From an uncultured Bacteroidota bacterium (GTDB lineage Bacteria > Bacteroidota > Bacteroidia > Chitinophagales > Chitinophagaceae), in contig CAIJXT010000024.1 of NCBI GenBank assembly GCA_903824665.1, positions 186,001 to 250,000 of the forward strand: a stretch of DNA of 64,000 nucleotides. Direction: 5' to 3'. Positions 9,679-18,777 of the stretch are shown one piece after another (positions within the stretch are counted from its first letter, which is position 1; each line of letters begins with the position of its first letter). The translations under genes were made by a program, and so were the position numbers. Below the pieces are notes generated by a model that saw only the letters and a list, made by a program, of their open reading frames with translations, ran no database searches and was not told the DNA's origin.

Positions 9679-10557
9679 TCAATTCCGTTTGTCTATTCCC
9701 CAGTACAGTTTCTGCCGTATAGTTTTCAGAAAATTATGCTCGTCAGGCCGCACAAGTGATACGGTAAAACTCTCCCGTTTTACAGCCAGTTGCACGCTGC
9801 TTTTGATCATTTCTGTGCGGGCATCGAGCGTACACAGGAAGTGCTCTGTGCGCCCCTCTATCTCAAACGAGATCACATTGTCGTCTGGCACCACAATAGG
9901 CCTTGTGTTCAGATTATGTGGTGCCACCGGTGTAATCACAAAACTTGACGCCTGCGGAAAAACCACCGGACCACCACAACTCAGCGAGTACCCTGTAGAA
10001 CCAGTAGGGGTGGCAACAATCAGTCCATCTGCCCAATAAGTATTCAAAAACTCGCCATTAAGATAGGTGTGGATCTTGATCATTGACGACGTATCCTGCC
10101 GGTGAATAGTAAATTCATTAAGTGCAAAAGGTGAATTATCAAACAGCGGCACACTGGAGTCCAGGTGCAGCAGCGTCCGCTTTTCGAGCGTGTAAGAGCC
10201 CCGCACCAGCGACAGTATTGCCGCCTCAACCTCTTCCTCGGGTATCGCTGCCAGAAAACCCAGCCTGCCCAGATTGACGCCGATCAGTGGTATATTGGTA
10301 TTCCCCACGAAACACACCGCATCCAGCATAGTACCATCGCCACCCAGGCTAAATAACATATCAGTATTAGGTGGAAGGTCGCGCTTGCCGGTAAACAGTC
10401 GTGGCACCTGCGCAAATGGCAAATGCACAGACAACCGCTCATAAAACTCCTTGTAGAAAACCAATTGCAGCTTGTGCTGCTCCAGCAATTGCAATATACC
10501 CTTCAGGAAAGGTATATCCTGCTCATCAAATGTTCGGTTATATATTGCTATCAGCAT
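9679..10557 (-). CDS. nadK: NAD kinase
   Basis: This 292-residue cytoplasmic enzyme phosphorylates NAD to NADP. Diagnostic motifs are SLGGDGTMLDA (ATP/NAD-binding GGDGT), GVNLGRLGFLA, LNEFTIHR (the conserved Asn-Glu), and the C-terminal ADGLIVATPTGSTGYSLSCGGP. Length and order are canonical for PpnK/NadK. The ATG at 10557 starts MLIAIYNRTFDEQD, the expected first beta strand. It is flanked on the same strand by a BamA-like gene upstream (97 bp) and the Rieske gene downstream. Confidence 0.96.
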   Translation of the reverse strand: MLIAIYNRTFDEQDIPFLKGILQLLEQHKLQLVFYKEFYERLSVHLPFAQVPRLFTGKRDLPPNTDMLFSLGGDGTMLDAVCFVGNTNIPLIGVNLGRLGFLAAIPEEEVEAAILSLVRGSYTLEKRTLLHLDSSVPLFDNSPFALNEFTIHRQDTSSMIKIHTYLNGEFLNTYWADGLIVATPTGSTGYSLSCGGPVVFPQASSFVITPVAPHNLNTRPIVVPDDNVISFEIEGRTEHFLCTLDARTEMIKSSVQLAVKRESFTVSLVRPDEHNFLKTIRQKLYWGIDKRN

Positions 10558-10654
10558 AGTCGTCTACTTTATCTGGCACTGTTGGCAGGGTAACCTGAAG
10601 CCACAGGATCCAATCCACTTTTCAACCTGACTTTTTATACCCTATCGCCCAAAA

Positions 10655-12040
10655 TCACTCACTGTTGAAATGTAAATATACACCGTTTTGTCCGAGGTGA
10701 TTCCGGGCAAATTCTACTCTGATCTTCACATCATACAGGGTAACGATATCTATACCGGCACCAAAGCTATACAACACCGTGTTGGCAAGCGTATTCGTTC
10801 CGGCATTGGGCGTATTGATGTACCCTACATCAAAAAAAAGCTTCGGATATACCCTCACCGGTATCGCCGTAAAATATTGTACCGGCAGCGAATAGGTATT
10901 GTTGAACACCTCCCGCTTCAGGTTCAACCGCAGCACACCATAGTTGTAGCCGTCTGTTACATAGTACTCATAACCCCGCACATAATCCGTGCTGGTTCCC
11001 AGGCCATTTCTAAAATAATAGGGTTGCTGCTGCGGATACATCAACCTGCCGCGCAATATGGCAGAAACATACCAGTGCGGTCGCAAACTCCTGAATACTC
11101 CTGCCTCTACATTGACAAAACTCTGAATTTTCAGCCCCTCAAACCCGGCACGCACCGTCACGCCGGTCACCAGTTTCTCACCCACCAACGAGTAATTCCA
11201 GTTATCCACACCATTGTATTCATACCGGTAAAACAGCTCGGCAAACTTTGCCGTGTTGCTGCTATCCCTGAAATAATCATGATTGAGCTGCAGTATCGTA
11301 TCCCCAACCGTGAAGTACTTGTAACTTGCCTGTATCACATGCCGTCCGGCATACCGCGGCCGGTGTATATAACAAATCCCACCTTCTGCATGCTGCCAGA
11401 TCGGTGGCCCGGAATACCCACCTGCAAACAGCAGCTTGTTGGCACCCGTGGCATAGTATGCCTGTGTGCTGCGCGCAGCCGATGCGATGATGCCTATTCC
11501 GTTGGTTTGTTGTTTGTTCAGGTAGGGAAGCATATAGCTCAGCCCCACCCTTTGGGTGTACCCAGCCTGTACCGTTACGGCAAGCGCCTCCAGATTACCT
11601 CTGAAATTGCGGTCTGTAACCGTAAGCCCCGCCGAAACACGCGCCGGATCATGGTTTTGGTCGGCCCACCAGGTATTAATATTCCGGTCGGCAAACTGCA
11701 GTATTCCGGTCGGGATGACGTACCACCGCTCTCTTACCCGTATATTCCAGTTGACTGTATCTCCTTCAATATTGGCCGACTGTTCCACTTCATTAAACAA
11801 CTGCAGATTGAATAACCGCAGCTTGTTCTGCGCAACGAGCGCATCCAGCGAATCGACAGAAACAATACTCCCCTCGCGGATACTCAGTTCGCGCAATACC
11901 ACATTTCGGCGCGTCACCCTATTGCCTTCAATAGTAATATTGCCTATTACCGCCATTCTAGCCAATGCCAACGCCTCCTGAGCAACAGCGCTACTGCAGT
12001 GAAACAAAACAATAAAAAGCAAATAACGGAGGCGCCTCAT
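10655..12040 (-). CDS. BamA/TamA family outer membrane protein with one POTRA domain
   Basis: I choose the ATG at 12040, which starts MRRLRYLLFIVLFHCSSAVAQ, a clear signal peptide. The longer frame from 12073 adds 11 unlikely residues. The mature protein has one POTRA domain (IEGNRVTRRNVVLRELSIREG...LFNEVEQSANIEGDTVNWNIRVRERW) and then a roughly 350-residue beta-barrel rich in aromatic strands (bacterial surface antigen/D15 fold). With one POTRA and 461 residues it is too short for BamA itself. It belongs to the small accessory Omp85 group of unknown substrate. Confidence 0.85.
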   Translation of the reverse strand: MRRLRYLLFIVLFHCSSAVAQEALALARMAVIGNITIEGNRVTRRNVVLRELSIREGSIVSVDSLDALVAQNKLRLFNLQLFNEVEQSANIEGDTVNWNIRVRERWYVIPTGILQFADRNINTWWADQNHDPARVSAGLTVTDRNFRGNLEALAVTVQAGYTQRVGLSYMLPYLNKQQTNGIGIIASAARSTQAYYATGANKLLFAGGYSGPPIWQHAEGGICYIHRPRYAGRHVIQASYKYFTVGDTILQLNHDYFRDSSNTAKFAELFYRYEYNGVDNWNYSLVGEKLVTGVTVRAGFEGLKIQSFVNVEAGVFRSLRPHWYVSAILRGRLMYPQQQPYYFRNGLGTSTDYVRGYEYYVTDGYNYGVLRLNLKREVFNNTYSLPVQYFTAIPVRVYPKLFFDVGYINTPNAGTNTLANTVLYSFGAGIDIVTLYDVKIRVEFARNHLGQNGVYLHFNSE

Positions 12041-12076
12041 TACAATTCTGTTGCAAGATAGTACAGTTTGCAAAAA

Positions 12077-12113
12077 AGCTACGCCTGCCCAACGATGCCG
12101 GGCAGGCGTAGCT
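12077..12113 (-). terminator. Strong intrinsic terminator after the DUF2911 gene
   Basis: A 14-bp perfect stem (AGCTACGCCTGCCC at 12077-12090, GGGCAGGCGTAGCT at 12100-12113) with a 9-nt loop is followed on the minus strand by TTTTTT. It lies about 65 bp past the DUF2911 stop and 37 bp before the BamA-like start, so that gene needs its own promoter or read-through. Confidence 0.85.
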
Positions 12114-12180
12114 CAATGTCCCTTCAGCAATGTGCTGCCGGCTTTAAAAACGCATCTGCCGGCAACCAGACAATGAAAAT

Positions 12181-13269
12181 TTATATGTCCTTACCTTCCT
12201 TCAGTTTCGCTATCATCTCTTCAACCGCCTTTTTGTTGGCGGCATCAGGTGCCAACGGCAATGCCTGATTGGCATACTTTAGCGCTTCCTTCGACTTCCC
12301 TATACCTGAGTAGCCTCTTGCCATCCCCATCGCGGTAGTATAGGTATTGGGGTACCGCTTGAAATTCTGCTGAAATACCTCAAACGCCTTTTGCTGCTTT
12401 CCTTCGCGCTGCAGGCTCCGTGCATAGTTATGCACTTCGCTGGCAGTACCCTTGCCTATTGCGGCAGTAATGATGCTATCTGCCTGGCTTTGCTTTTTCA
12501 TCTTAGCCAGTATCTGTGCCTTTGTCAGGTATACACTGAACACCGGCATACTACTCGCTGCTCTGTTGATATAGCCGAGCGCATCATCGAGGTTGGCATT
12601 ATGCTCCAGCAGGTAGCTGGCAACCTGCACCAGCGCATGCGGGTCAAAACCCTTTTCTCCGCGCAACTCCCGCTCAAAGGATGCCATCTGCAACTGGTGC
12701 AGCTTTGTAGACACCTTAAAGGGCAAACCCAGTCGCTCCCATTCCAACCTAATGATTGCGCTGCTGTCTGTTTGCTCACCAAACTGGTAGGTCAGCCGTT
12801 CCCGCGACTCCTGCAGCTTCACAGACTTTACATTTACACGCAAGGCATCCTCCGCAGGGTCATAAAAATAACTTCCCCAGCTGGTTGTGGCTTTTGAGAA
12901 GATAATGGCAGACTCTATGGGCTGATAAGCCACAAACAACCCATATTTTCCGGCTGGCAGCGCTTTCCCTTCAATCATCACATCAGTGCTGAATTCAATG
13001 GTCGTATTTTCATTTGCACCAGCTCTCCACGGGCTTTCCAGTCCATTACCGAAACCGAGGTTCTGAAAGCCGGTATGTACTACCTCTCCCCATATTTTAC
13101 CGTCCCTGCCTTTCACCGCCGGGCGACCGTAGCTTACCGTCACATCTGTCAGGCCTATTCTTTCACTCACTGTCGCACGCACACTCGTACCATCGGCTGG
13201 CATAGTGAGCTGTGCAGCAGCAGGTTGCAGGTACACTATTCCAACTAATATTGCTATAATCTGCTTCAT
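12181..13269 (-). CDS. DUF2911 domain protein with C-terminal TPR repeats
   Basis: The ATG at 13269 gives MKQIIAILVGIVYLQPAAAQL, a signal peptide, so the upstream extension to 13338 is rejected. The 362-residue protein has an N-terminal DUF2911 domain (about 20-165; signature GLTDVTVSYGRPAVKGRDGKIWGE, WRAGANENTTIEFS, LPAGKYGLFVAY, WGSYFYDPAEDALRV) and then TPR-like helices (about 190-355). DUF2911 proteins are common secreted or periplasmic proteins in Bacteroidota with no assigned activity. A complete TTTG/TAnnTTTG promoter sits directly upstream. Confidence 0.88.
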   Translation of the reverse strand: MKQIIAILVGIVYLQPAAAQLTMPADGTSVRATVSERIGLTDVTVSYGRPAVKGRDGKIWGEVVHTGFQNLGFGNGLESPWRAGANENTTIEFSTDVMIEGKALPAGKYGLFVAYQPIESAIIFSKATTSWGSYFYDPAEDALRVNVKSVKLQESRERLTYQFGEQTDSSAIIRLEWERLGLPFKVSTKLHQLQMASFERELRGEKGFDPHALVQVASYLLEHNANLDDALGYINRAASSMPVFSVYLTKAQILAKMKKQSQADSIITAAIGKGTASEVHNYARSLQREGKQQKAFEVFQQNFKRYPNTYTTAMGMARGYSGIGKSKEALKYANQALPLAPDAANKKAVEEMIAKLKEGKDI

Positions 13270-13289
13270 ATCTACATTGATTTGGACGT

Positions 13290-13319
13290 CAAAAGTAATG
13301 CTAATTGCTTTGTGGCAAA
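13290..13319 (-). promoter_or_regulatory. Bacteroidota-type promoter for the DUF2911 gene
   Basis: On the minus strand, TTTG (13319-13316) is followed after 18 nt by TACTTTTG (13297-13290). This matches the -33/-7 consensus of the phylum and predicts a leader of roughly 15-20 nt to the ATG at 13269. That supports the shorter start chosen for the gene. Confidence 0.65.
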
Positions 13320-13447
13320 TTTGCCGGCCGGGAGCCACGGGGGGAAAGAAGGGTGATATTTATACTCCGGGCCTCGTTTCATTACGGAAATTAAATTTAA
13401 TTGAACTATAACAAAGGCCAATATCTTATATCTCGCCTTATTTAAGT

Positions 13448-13455
13448 TACCTTTG
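13448..13455 (+). promoter_or_regulatory. Candidate -7 element of yidC
   Basis: TACCTTTG matches TAnnTTTG and lies 21 bp before the yidC ATG. No clear TTTG is present at the -33 position. Confidence 0.5.
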
Positions 13456-13476
13456 CGCCTCATTTTCAATTTTTAG

Positions 13477-15312
13477 ATGGATCGTAACCAGGTTATAGGT
13501 TTTTCTCTTTTGGCCGTACTGCTGATTGGCTATGTCATGTACAACCAGCATGAACAAAAAGTATACAGCGAAAAAAAGCATGCTGACAGCGTAGCATACG
13601 CTAAAGCACATCCCCGGCCGTTGATCGATAGTAGCAAGATTATCACCGCCGCTAACGATACGTCTGCAGTGGCAGACTCTGCCACTCTGGCTTTGCGCAG
13701 CCTGCAGCCACCGGCATACAATGGTGTGGCTCAGACAGTTACACTCGAAAACAAAAAACTGTCTCTTCAGTTTTCCAGCAAGGGCGCCTACCCTACTGCA
13801 GCCTTTATTAAGGACTACAAAACATACCGCGGCAAGCCACTCTCCCTCTTCAGCGGAAAAGGCAACATCCTTAGTACTGTGCTACCGTTCGACAATGGAA
13901 AATCTACTGCCGATCTGTATTTCAGCCCCGTAATGCGCCAGGAACCCAATGGCGACAAAACAATCGATTTCACTGCAGACCTCGGTGGTGGCAAAAAAGT
14001 TGACATCATCTACACGCTGCCTGCCGACGACTACATGATGCGTTGCAACATCGTACTCACCGGGCTGCCGGCCTCTGCTTTGCCACTTACATGGCACACT
14101 CTCGTGCTCCCTACGGAGAAGGACCTGCCCAATGAGCGGATGAGCACCCAGGTATACTACCGCAACAAAAACAAGGACCACGACTACTTTACGGTAGCCA
14201 CCGAAGAAAAATCAATCGACAATACCAGCAATGCAGGTCACTGGCTTGGTATCCGCAAGCAGTACTTCAGTTCTGCTCTTATATCTGATGACGGTTTCAC
14301 AAAAATGGAATCGAAGTTCGCCTACAAGCAAGGAGACACTACCATCGCTGCCCGTAATTTCGCATCACTCGAGGTTCCGGTAAAACTGGCGGGCACTACG
14401 GGTACCGCGGCACTAAGATGGTATATTGGCCCCAACGACTACCATACGCTCAGAGCCTATAAAATAGAGCTCGATGAAATGGTACCGCTGGGCTTTGGTA
14501 TCATGGCCTTTGTAAAATACATCAATCAGTGGGTCATAATACCTATTTTCTACTTCCTGGCAAGCTTTGTCAGCAACTATGCTATTATCATCATGCTGAT
14601 GACCATCATCATCAGACTGTTCCTGTCGTTCTTTACCTACAAAAGCTACCTCTCCAGTGCCAAAATGCGTGTGCTCAAACCAGAGCTCGACGAGCTGCGT
14701 GCGAAGATCGGCGACGACCAGCAGAAGTTTGGAATGGAGCAGATGAAACTCTACCGTTCGGCCGGGGTCAATCCGTTGGGAGGGTGCCTGCCCATGCTGT
14801 TCCAGCTGCCGATACTGTTGTCTATCTACTATATCTTCCCTTCGTTCATAGAGTTCCGCCAGAAGAGTTTCCTCTGGGCCGACGATCTGTCTACCTACGA
14901 CAGCATCCTCACTTTCGGTTTCGAAATACCTTTTTACGGCGACCATGTGAGTCTATTCACCTTGCTCATGACTGCCTCCAGTTTGTTTCTTGCCATCTAT
15001 AACCGCAACATGACCCCACAAGACCCCAACAATCCAATGCTCAAATACATGCCGTATGTGTTCCCGATCATTCTGATGGGTGTATTCAACAAAATGGCTG
15101 CGGCACTTACTTTCTACTACACCTTCTCCAACCTGCTCAGTATTGCGCAGCAGTTTATTATCCAGAAGTACTTCATTAACGAAAAAGCGATTCATGCTCA
15201 ATTGCAGGAAAACAAAACCAAACCGGTAGTGCAATCGAAATGGGCAGCTAAACTCGAGGAAATGCAAAAGCTGCAGGCCGACAAAGCCAAGGTGCCACCA
15301 AGAAAAAAATAG
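13477..15312 (+). CDS. yidC: Membrane protein insertase YidC
   Basis: The 611-residue inner-membrane insertase folds and inserts membrane proteins, alone or with SecYEG. The N-terminal anchor helix (DRNQVIGFSLLAVLLIGYVMYN) is followed by a periplasmic beta-supersandwich (about 60-345). The conserved Oxa1 core (about 355-560) includes the cytoplasmic loop LRAKIGDDQQKFGMEQMKLYRSAGVNPLGGCLPMLFQLPILLSIYY. The tail is lysine-rich (KLEEMQKLQADKAKVPPRKK), as is usual for ribosome contact. It stands alone, ending at a strong terminator. The usual Bacteroidota neighbour pyrG is not in this window. Confidence 0.97.
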   Translation: MDRNQVIGFSLLAVLLIGYVMYNQHEQKVYSEKKHADSVAYAKAHPRPLIDSSKIITAANDTSAVADSATLALRSLQPPAYNGVAQTVTLENKKLSLQFSSKGAYPTAAFIKDYKTYRGKPLSLFSGKGNILSTVLPFDNGKSTADLYFSPVMRQEPNGDKTIDFTADLGGGKKVDIIYTLPADDYMMRCNIVLTGLPASALPLTWHTLVLPTEKDLPNERMSTQVYYRNKNKDHDYFTVATEEKSIDNTSNAGHWLGIRKQYFSSALISDDGFTKMESKFAYKQGDTTIAARNFASLEVPVKLAGTTGTAALRWYIGPNDYHTLRAYKIELDEMVPLGFGIMAFVKYINQWVIIPIFYFLASFVSNYAIIIMLMTIIIRLFLSFFTYKSYLSSAKMRVLKPELDELRAKIGDDQQKFGMEQMKLYRSAGVNPLGGCLPMLFQLPILLSIYYIFPSFIEFRQKSFLWADDLSTYDSILTFGFEIPFYGDHVSLFTLLMTASSLFLAIYNRNMTPQDPNNPMLKYMPYVFPIILMGVFNKMAAALTFYYTFSNLLSIAQQFIIQKYFINEKAIHAQLQENKTKPVVQSKWAAKLEEMQKLQADKAKVPPRKK

Positions 15313-15332
15313 TACTACCTATTGACATTTAT

Positions 15333-15372
15333 AAAAAACAAAGTGCCGCAGATTTGCGGCACTTTGTTTTTT
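15333..15372. terminator. Bidirectional terminator between yidC and the convergent PBP1-like gene
   Basis: An 18-bp arm (15333-15350, ending GTGCCGCA) pairs with 15355-15372 (starting TGCGGCAC). A-runs on the left and T-runs on the right make it functional on both strands. It begins 20 bp after the yidC stop and ends 34 bp from the stop of the convergent gene. Confidence 0.88.
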
Positions 15373-15406
15373 ATGCTTTGTAGCGGCATAAGAGTAATTG
15401 CCAGGG

Positions 15407-16804
15407 CTACCGGGTGCTGAGCACCCCACCCTGATAAGTAGACATATAAATCTGTTTGTTCTCCAGGTACAGCAATACTCCGTTCCTGTCCCATCTGGGC
15501 TTTACTTTAAAGCGGGTGAACGGCGCACCGTCCAGGTCATTGTATTCGTTATTGAAGATCGTTCCATATTTGCCCAATAGCGTACCATACCAAAGCATGG
15601 CCTCATACCCTCTCCATACCATTTCAGTTGGTTTTCCGCCAAACTCCTTTGCAAATATTGCTTGTACTGAGCGCTTCAGCACACTATCCCCGTTCTCCAT
15701 ATTCACAGGGTAGGTTACATTAACAGTCAGGTTTTTGTATAGGTTCGTTTTCCTGAGGTTGGCATTCGCATTCCATCCTGGCATGCCATAGATCTCAAAA
15801 TGAGTATTAGGGTAGCTCTTCGACAACACACGCAGTATGCTATCTGCAAACACATGATCCAGAATGCTGATCACCACAATGTTGGGCTTGCTGCTGTCCA
15901 GCACTGCCGAGAGGGCATCTTTGCGGGGCAGCGTGTTGCAAAGCAGCTTTCTGAACTTCACCTCGCTGTACAGGTCATTCAGAATATACAACGCTGCATT
16001 ATCATCAGCCAGAGACGAAGTACGGTAAAGCAATGTAACATCGTGCCCTGCATACCTTGCCGACAGATCGTCAATTATATACTCACAATGGCTTTTGACA
16101 GAAGGTTGCAGCATGGTGAAATACTGATTGTCCTTTACCCACCCATCGTAATTGGTTAGTGCCGACACAAAATTGATGCGCCGTTTGCGGGCATAGTTGG
16201 CCAGCACAGGTATATCGTGCTGCTCTACCGCACCTATTATCAGATCAGTGGAGTCAAGTTTGCGATTATTGATCAGCATCTCCGGCGATTCCTGAAACGA
16301 ACCTGCATCTTTGATGTAGATATCCAGCTTTGCACCGGCTCTGCGCAGGCTGTCTGCAGCCAGCTTCACCCCCTGATAAAAAGCCAGCCCCGGCGCTGCC
16401 TTTTCAGGTACATTGTCTTTAAACGTTACCGACTCGCCACGCACCAGCTCATCCAGATACAACGGCACTATTACTGCTACCTTGTAGCGTTTTCTCAGCT
16501 TTGTTTCCGGATAATATATTTCATGTTTCTTCCCGGTTAGCCCACTTTTCTTTTGCCCCGTTGCCCCGTTGCCGGTTGCTGTCTTGCGTGCCTGCTCATC
16601 TTCTTCCTTTTGCTGCTTCCGGTTCTTCTTCCTCTTTTTTCTTCGCTCTTGTTTTCCTTCGCCCGCCTCCTGATCATCCTCCTTATTTGCTCTGGCTTCT
16701 TTCTTCGATTTCCTCTTTTTGGGTGCACCTACGGCATCACCCATCACTCCTATCGCCAGCACCACCAGCAGAAAAAAAACAATACGAAACCTGAATCTTA
16801 CCAT
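15407..16804 (-). CDS. Periplasmic-binding-protein-like (PBP type 1 fold) protein with a highly charged N-terminal linker
   Basis: The 465-residue protein has a signal peptide (about 1-26). A striking lysine/arginine/glutamate-rich low-complexity segment follows (about 28-95, for example RRKKRKKNRKQQKEEDEQ). The rest is a type 1 periplasmic-binding fold (about 105-455): YKVAVIVPLYLDE, GLAFYQGVKLAADSLRRAGAKLDIYIKD, DLIIGAVEQHDIPVLANYARKRRINFVSALT. The fold is shared with branched-chain amino-acid binding proteins and related receptors. No ABC permease genes are nearby, so transport is not supported. A sensing or envelope-binding role is possible but unproven. Confidence 0.75.
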   Translation of the reverse strand: MVRFRFRIVFFLLVVLAIGVMGDAVGAPKKRKSKKEARANKEDDQEAGEGKQERRKKRKKNRKQQKEEDEQARKTATGNGATGQKKSGLTGKKHEIYYPETKLRKRYKVAVIVPLYLDELVRGESVTFKDNVPEKAAPGLAFYQGVKLAADSLRRAGAKLDIYIKDAGSFQESPEMLINNRKLDSTDLIIGAVEQHDIPVLANYARKRRINFVSALTNYDGWVKDNQYFTMLQPSVKSHCEYIIDDLSARYAGHDVTLLYRTSSLADDNAALYILNDLYSEVKFRKLLCNTLPRKDALSAVLDSSKPNIVVISILDHVFADSILRVLSKSYPNTHFEIYGMPGWNANANLRKTNLYKNLTVNVTYPVNMENGDSVLKRSVQAIFAKEFGGKPTEMVWRGYEAMLWYGTLLGKYGTIFNNEYNDLDGAPFTRFKVKPRWDRNGVLLYLENKQIYMSTYQGGVLSTR

Positions 16805-16940
16805 AACTAAAACACCAATCTTCCCGGGTGCGGCGATCTATCCAAAAAACAAGGATGCAAAAATATGGATATTCCGGTGTTGTTAAGTATGCGACGCCAG
16901 AAGTGCGGAGGCTGGCAAAAACTACACCCGGGAGCTGTAA

Positions 16941-18155
16941 CTAACGTGTACGCGAATATTTCACAAACATGGCCTTGCGTCCGGCTCTGTCTTTGGGAAA
17001 GTATGCAGCCAGAAACTTTTTCTGGTCAGCAAGCAATTTGTCCATGTCTGCAATCGATCGTTTTAGCTGCCCTATCATCTCTTTCAGTTTGTCCTCACCC
17101 CCATCTATCGTCACAAGCTGCGCCTTAGCCTTTGTTAGTAGCTTCTCAGCCTCATCCACCATAGCCTGTATGGCTTCGTCCGTCTTAGTCGGGCTGAACT
17201 GCTTGTTTCTGTATTCTATAAAACCGTTGAGAGTATTCACCCCTTCATTGTAGTCCGCTACTGCGGCATTGAAGGCATCACCAATCTTATTCTGACGTTC
17301 TACTTTTTCATTGTACAACCGCACCGCTATGGTATTCTTCAGATATTGCCTTCTGCTGTTGTGCAGCGCACTGGTAGCGCCGTAAGCTTCTATACGGCGC
17401 AGCTCTGCTGCAAACCTGGCCATTTCATCCATTCTGGCATAGGCACTTATCGTATCATTGTAGTTAAAGTACCGCTTCCTGATACTCGCATCGGGCGCCC
17501 CGGCTGCAAACTCAGCATCTGTCAAAACAAAATCATGCAATTGCCACATCGGATCAAACGGCATGTGCGTTTTGATCAGCGCTGCAGGGTCTGCGTCATA
17601 ATAGGCATTGTTGATACTTGCTGTAAATTTGTTATCACTAATGTAGCCCGACCCCCACGTTGGGTCATACAACCGCCACTTTTTGCCCACAAATACCGCA
17701 CACCAGCCATGGGGTATGTAGTAGGTAAACCCTGACTGCCTGGTGTACCCTACCACTACGAACGACTGCAGGTTCAACTTCTTGCATACATCATTAAACA
17801 CCGCCGCATAATTTTCACAGATGCCCTTCCTGTTTCGCAATGCTTTGGCTATTTTCTCTTCCAGTGTCTCCTTTACGTCTCCATTGAACATATTTTCAAC
17901 ATCATACTCCAGGTTTGAGGCCACCCATATAAATACCGCCCTGACCCGATCCTCATCGGTCGAAAAATTTGCCCTGATGTAGTCAGCTATTGCGGCTGTT
18001 TTCTTTGTCTGCGATTCCGGTATTGCCAGCGTCCTGGTATCCACTGCCTGATAATCGGCATCTGGCTGGGCAGCAGATACCAAAGCCCAAAACAGAATGA
18101 TAAATACTAATCCGGCGATTTTTGAACTGGCATGCCGCACACTCATTTGCATCAT
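16941..18155 (-). CDS. Secreted transglutaminase-like superfamily protein
   Basis: This 404-residue protein has an N-terminal signal/anchor helix (about 10-29). The transglutaminase-like core (about 40-195) has a visible Cys-His-Asp triad: Cys in RKGICENYAAVF, His in IPHGWCAVF and Asp in WRLYDPTWGSGY. Such bacterial domains are usually cysteine peptidases or amidases rather than protein cross-linkers. The C-terminal half (about 230-400) is helical, with coiled-coil stretches (KLKEMIGQLKRSIADMDKLLADQKKFL). It could start at the fourth residue (second Met cluster) rather than the first. The substrate is unknown. Confidence 0.82.
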   Translation of the reverse strand: MMQMSVRHASSKIAGLVFIILFWALVSAAQPDADYQAVDTRTLAIPESQTKKTAAIADYIRANFSTDEDRVRAVFIWVASNLEYDVENMFNGDVKETLEEKIAKALRNRKGICENYAAVFNDVCKKLNLQSFVVVGYTRQSGFTYYIPHGWCAVFVGKKWRLYDPTWGSGYISDNKFTASINNAYYDADPAALIKTHMPFDPMWQLHDFVLTDAEFAAGAPDASIRKRYFNYNDTISAYARMDEMARFAAELRRIEAYGATSALHNSRRQYLKNTIAVRLYNEKVERQNKIGDAFNAAVADYNEGVNTLNGFIEYRNKQFSPTKTDEAIQAMVDEAEKLLTKAKAQLVTIDGGEDKLKEMIGQLKRSIADMDKLLADQKKFLAAYFPKDRAGRKAMFVKYSRTR

Positions 18156-18777
18156 ATTTTCGAAATTAGGGAATATTGCAGATTCATACAGCCTGCCGGC
18201 ATTTGCTACACGGGTTATACAATAAACTTAACAATTTCATGCAGTCTTCCGGCATTGAAGCACCCATATAAGCAAAACACTTATCATACAAAAAACAGTA
18301 CAAAATGCCCCGGAAAAATTTTATGATATACAGCAGGCGGTATATGATGTACAGCCACCGGCTTATTACAAAATCTCTTTTTGGTGTTACCGTCGACTTT
18401 AGCGAGATTAGCAGTATAACATAACATTAGGCTGCCTTTCATTCATCGCCATCACAAAAACCCGATGGATTGCACATTGTTTTTACAATACCTCGTAACC
18501 TGGCAAAAGCACCCTCAAAAAATGATAGGCAGCAATAAACCAACAACATTTACCCTATGCAAACCAACACATTTTTGCCCACTCGGTGGGAAGCAAGTGC
18601 GCAATTTTTGCGCAATTTTATGCTCACCAAAATTTACTATTTCATTGATTTTCAACAACTTAAAATAAACTGATCACCAACTGAAATTATTGCTGCCACG
18701 TGCGCAATTTTGCACACCTGCTTCAAAAATCCTGGTTGGCTCCGCCCAATTCAATATAAACTTTTATCTTGTAAACC
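18156..18777. other. 622-bp intergenic region containing a dispersed repeat copy
   Basis: This divergent intergenic gap separates the transglutaminase-like gene (minus) and the SUMF1 gene (plus). Short ORFs inside it (for example 18465-18668) look random, being cysteine-rich and lacking any motif. The only structure I recognise is the repeat described separately at 18575-18709, and a TATCTTG box at about 18765 close to the SUMF1 start. Confidence 0.6.
18575..18709 (+). repeat. Dispersed intergenic repeat, copy 1
   Basis: Five short blocks occur in the same order in the opposite-strand copy at 50831-50952: TTGCCCAC (18575), GGAAGCAAGTGCGCAA (18589-18604, 16/16 identical), TGCGCAATTTT (18609-18619), ATTGATTTTCAA (18644-18655, 11/12) and GTGCGCAATT (18700-18709). 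The element is non-coding in both places and contains several GCGCAA/TTGCGC half-sites. Its identity is unknown. Confidence 0.6.

Noticed and set aside
8537..10557. Rieske oxygenase and NAD kinase as a functional pathway
   Set aside because: Same strand and a 56-bp gap suggest co-transcription at most; NAD kinase is a housekeeping gene and no reductase is present.
10688..11815. 375-residue open frame on the plus strand
   Set aside because: Fully antisense to the BamA-like gene, with no domain pattern and a composition rich in Ile/Arg/His typical of reverse-frame shadows.
18465..18668. 67-residue plus-strand frame in the 18.2-18.8 kb gap
   Set aside because: It overlaps the dispersed repeat, has random Cys-rich content and lacks any family feature or start signal.
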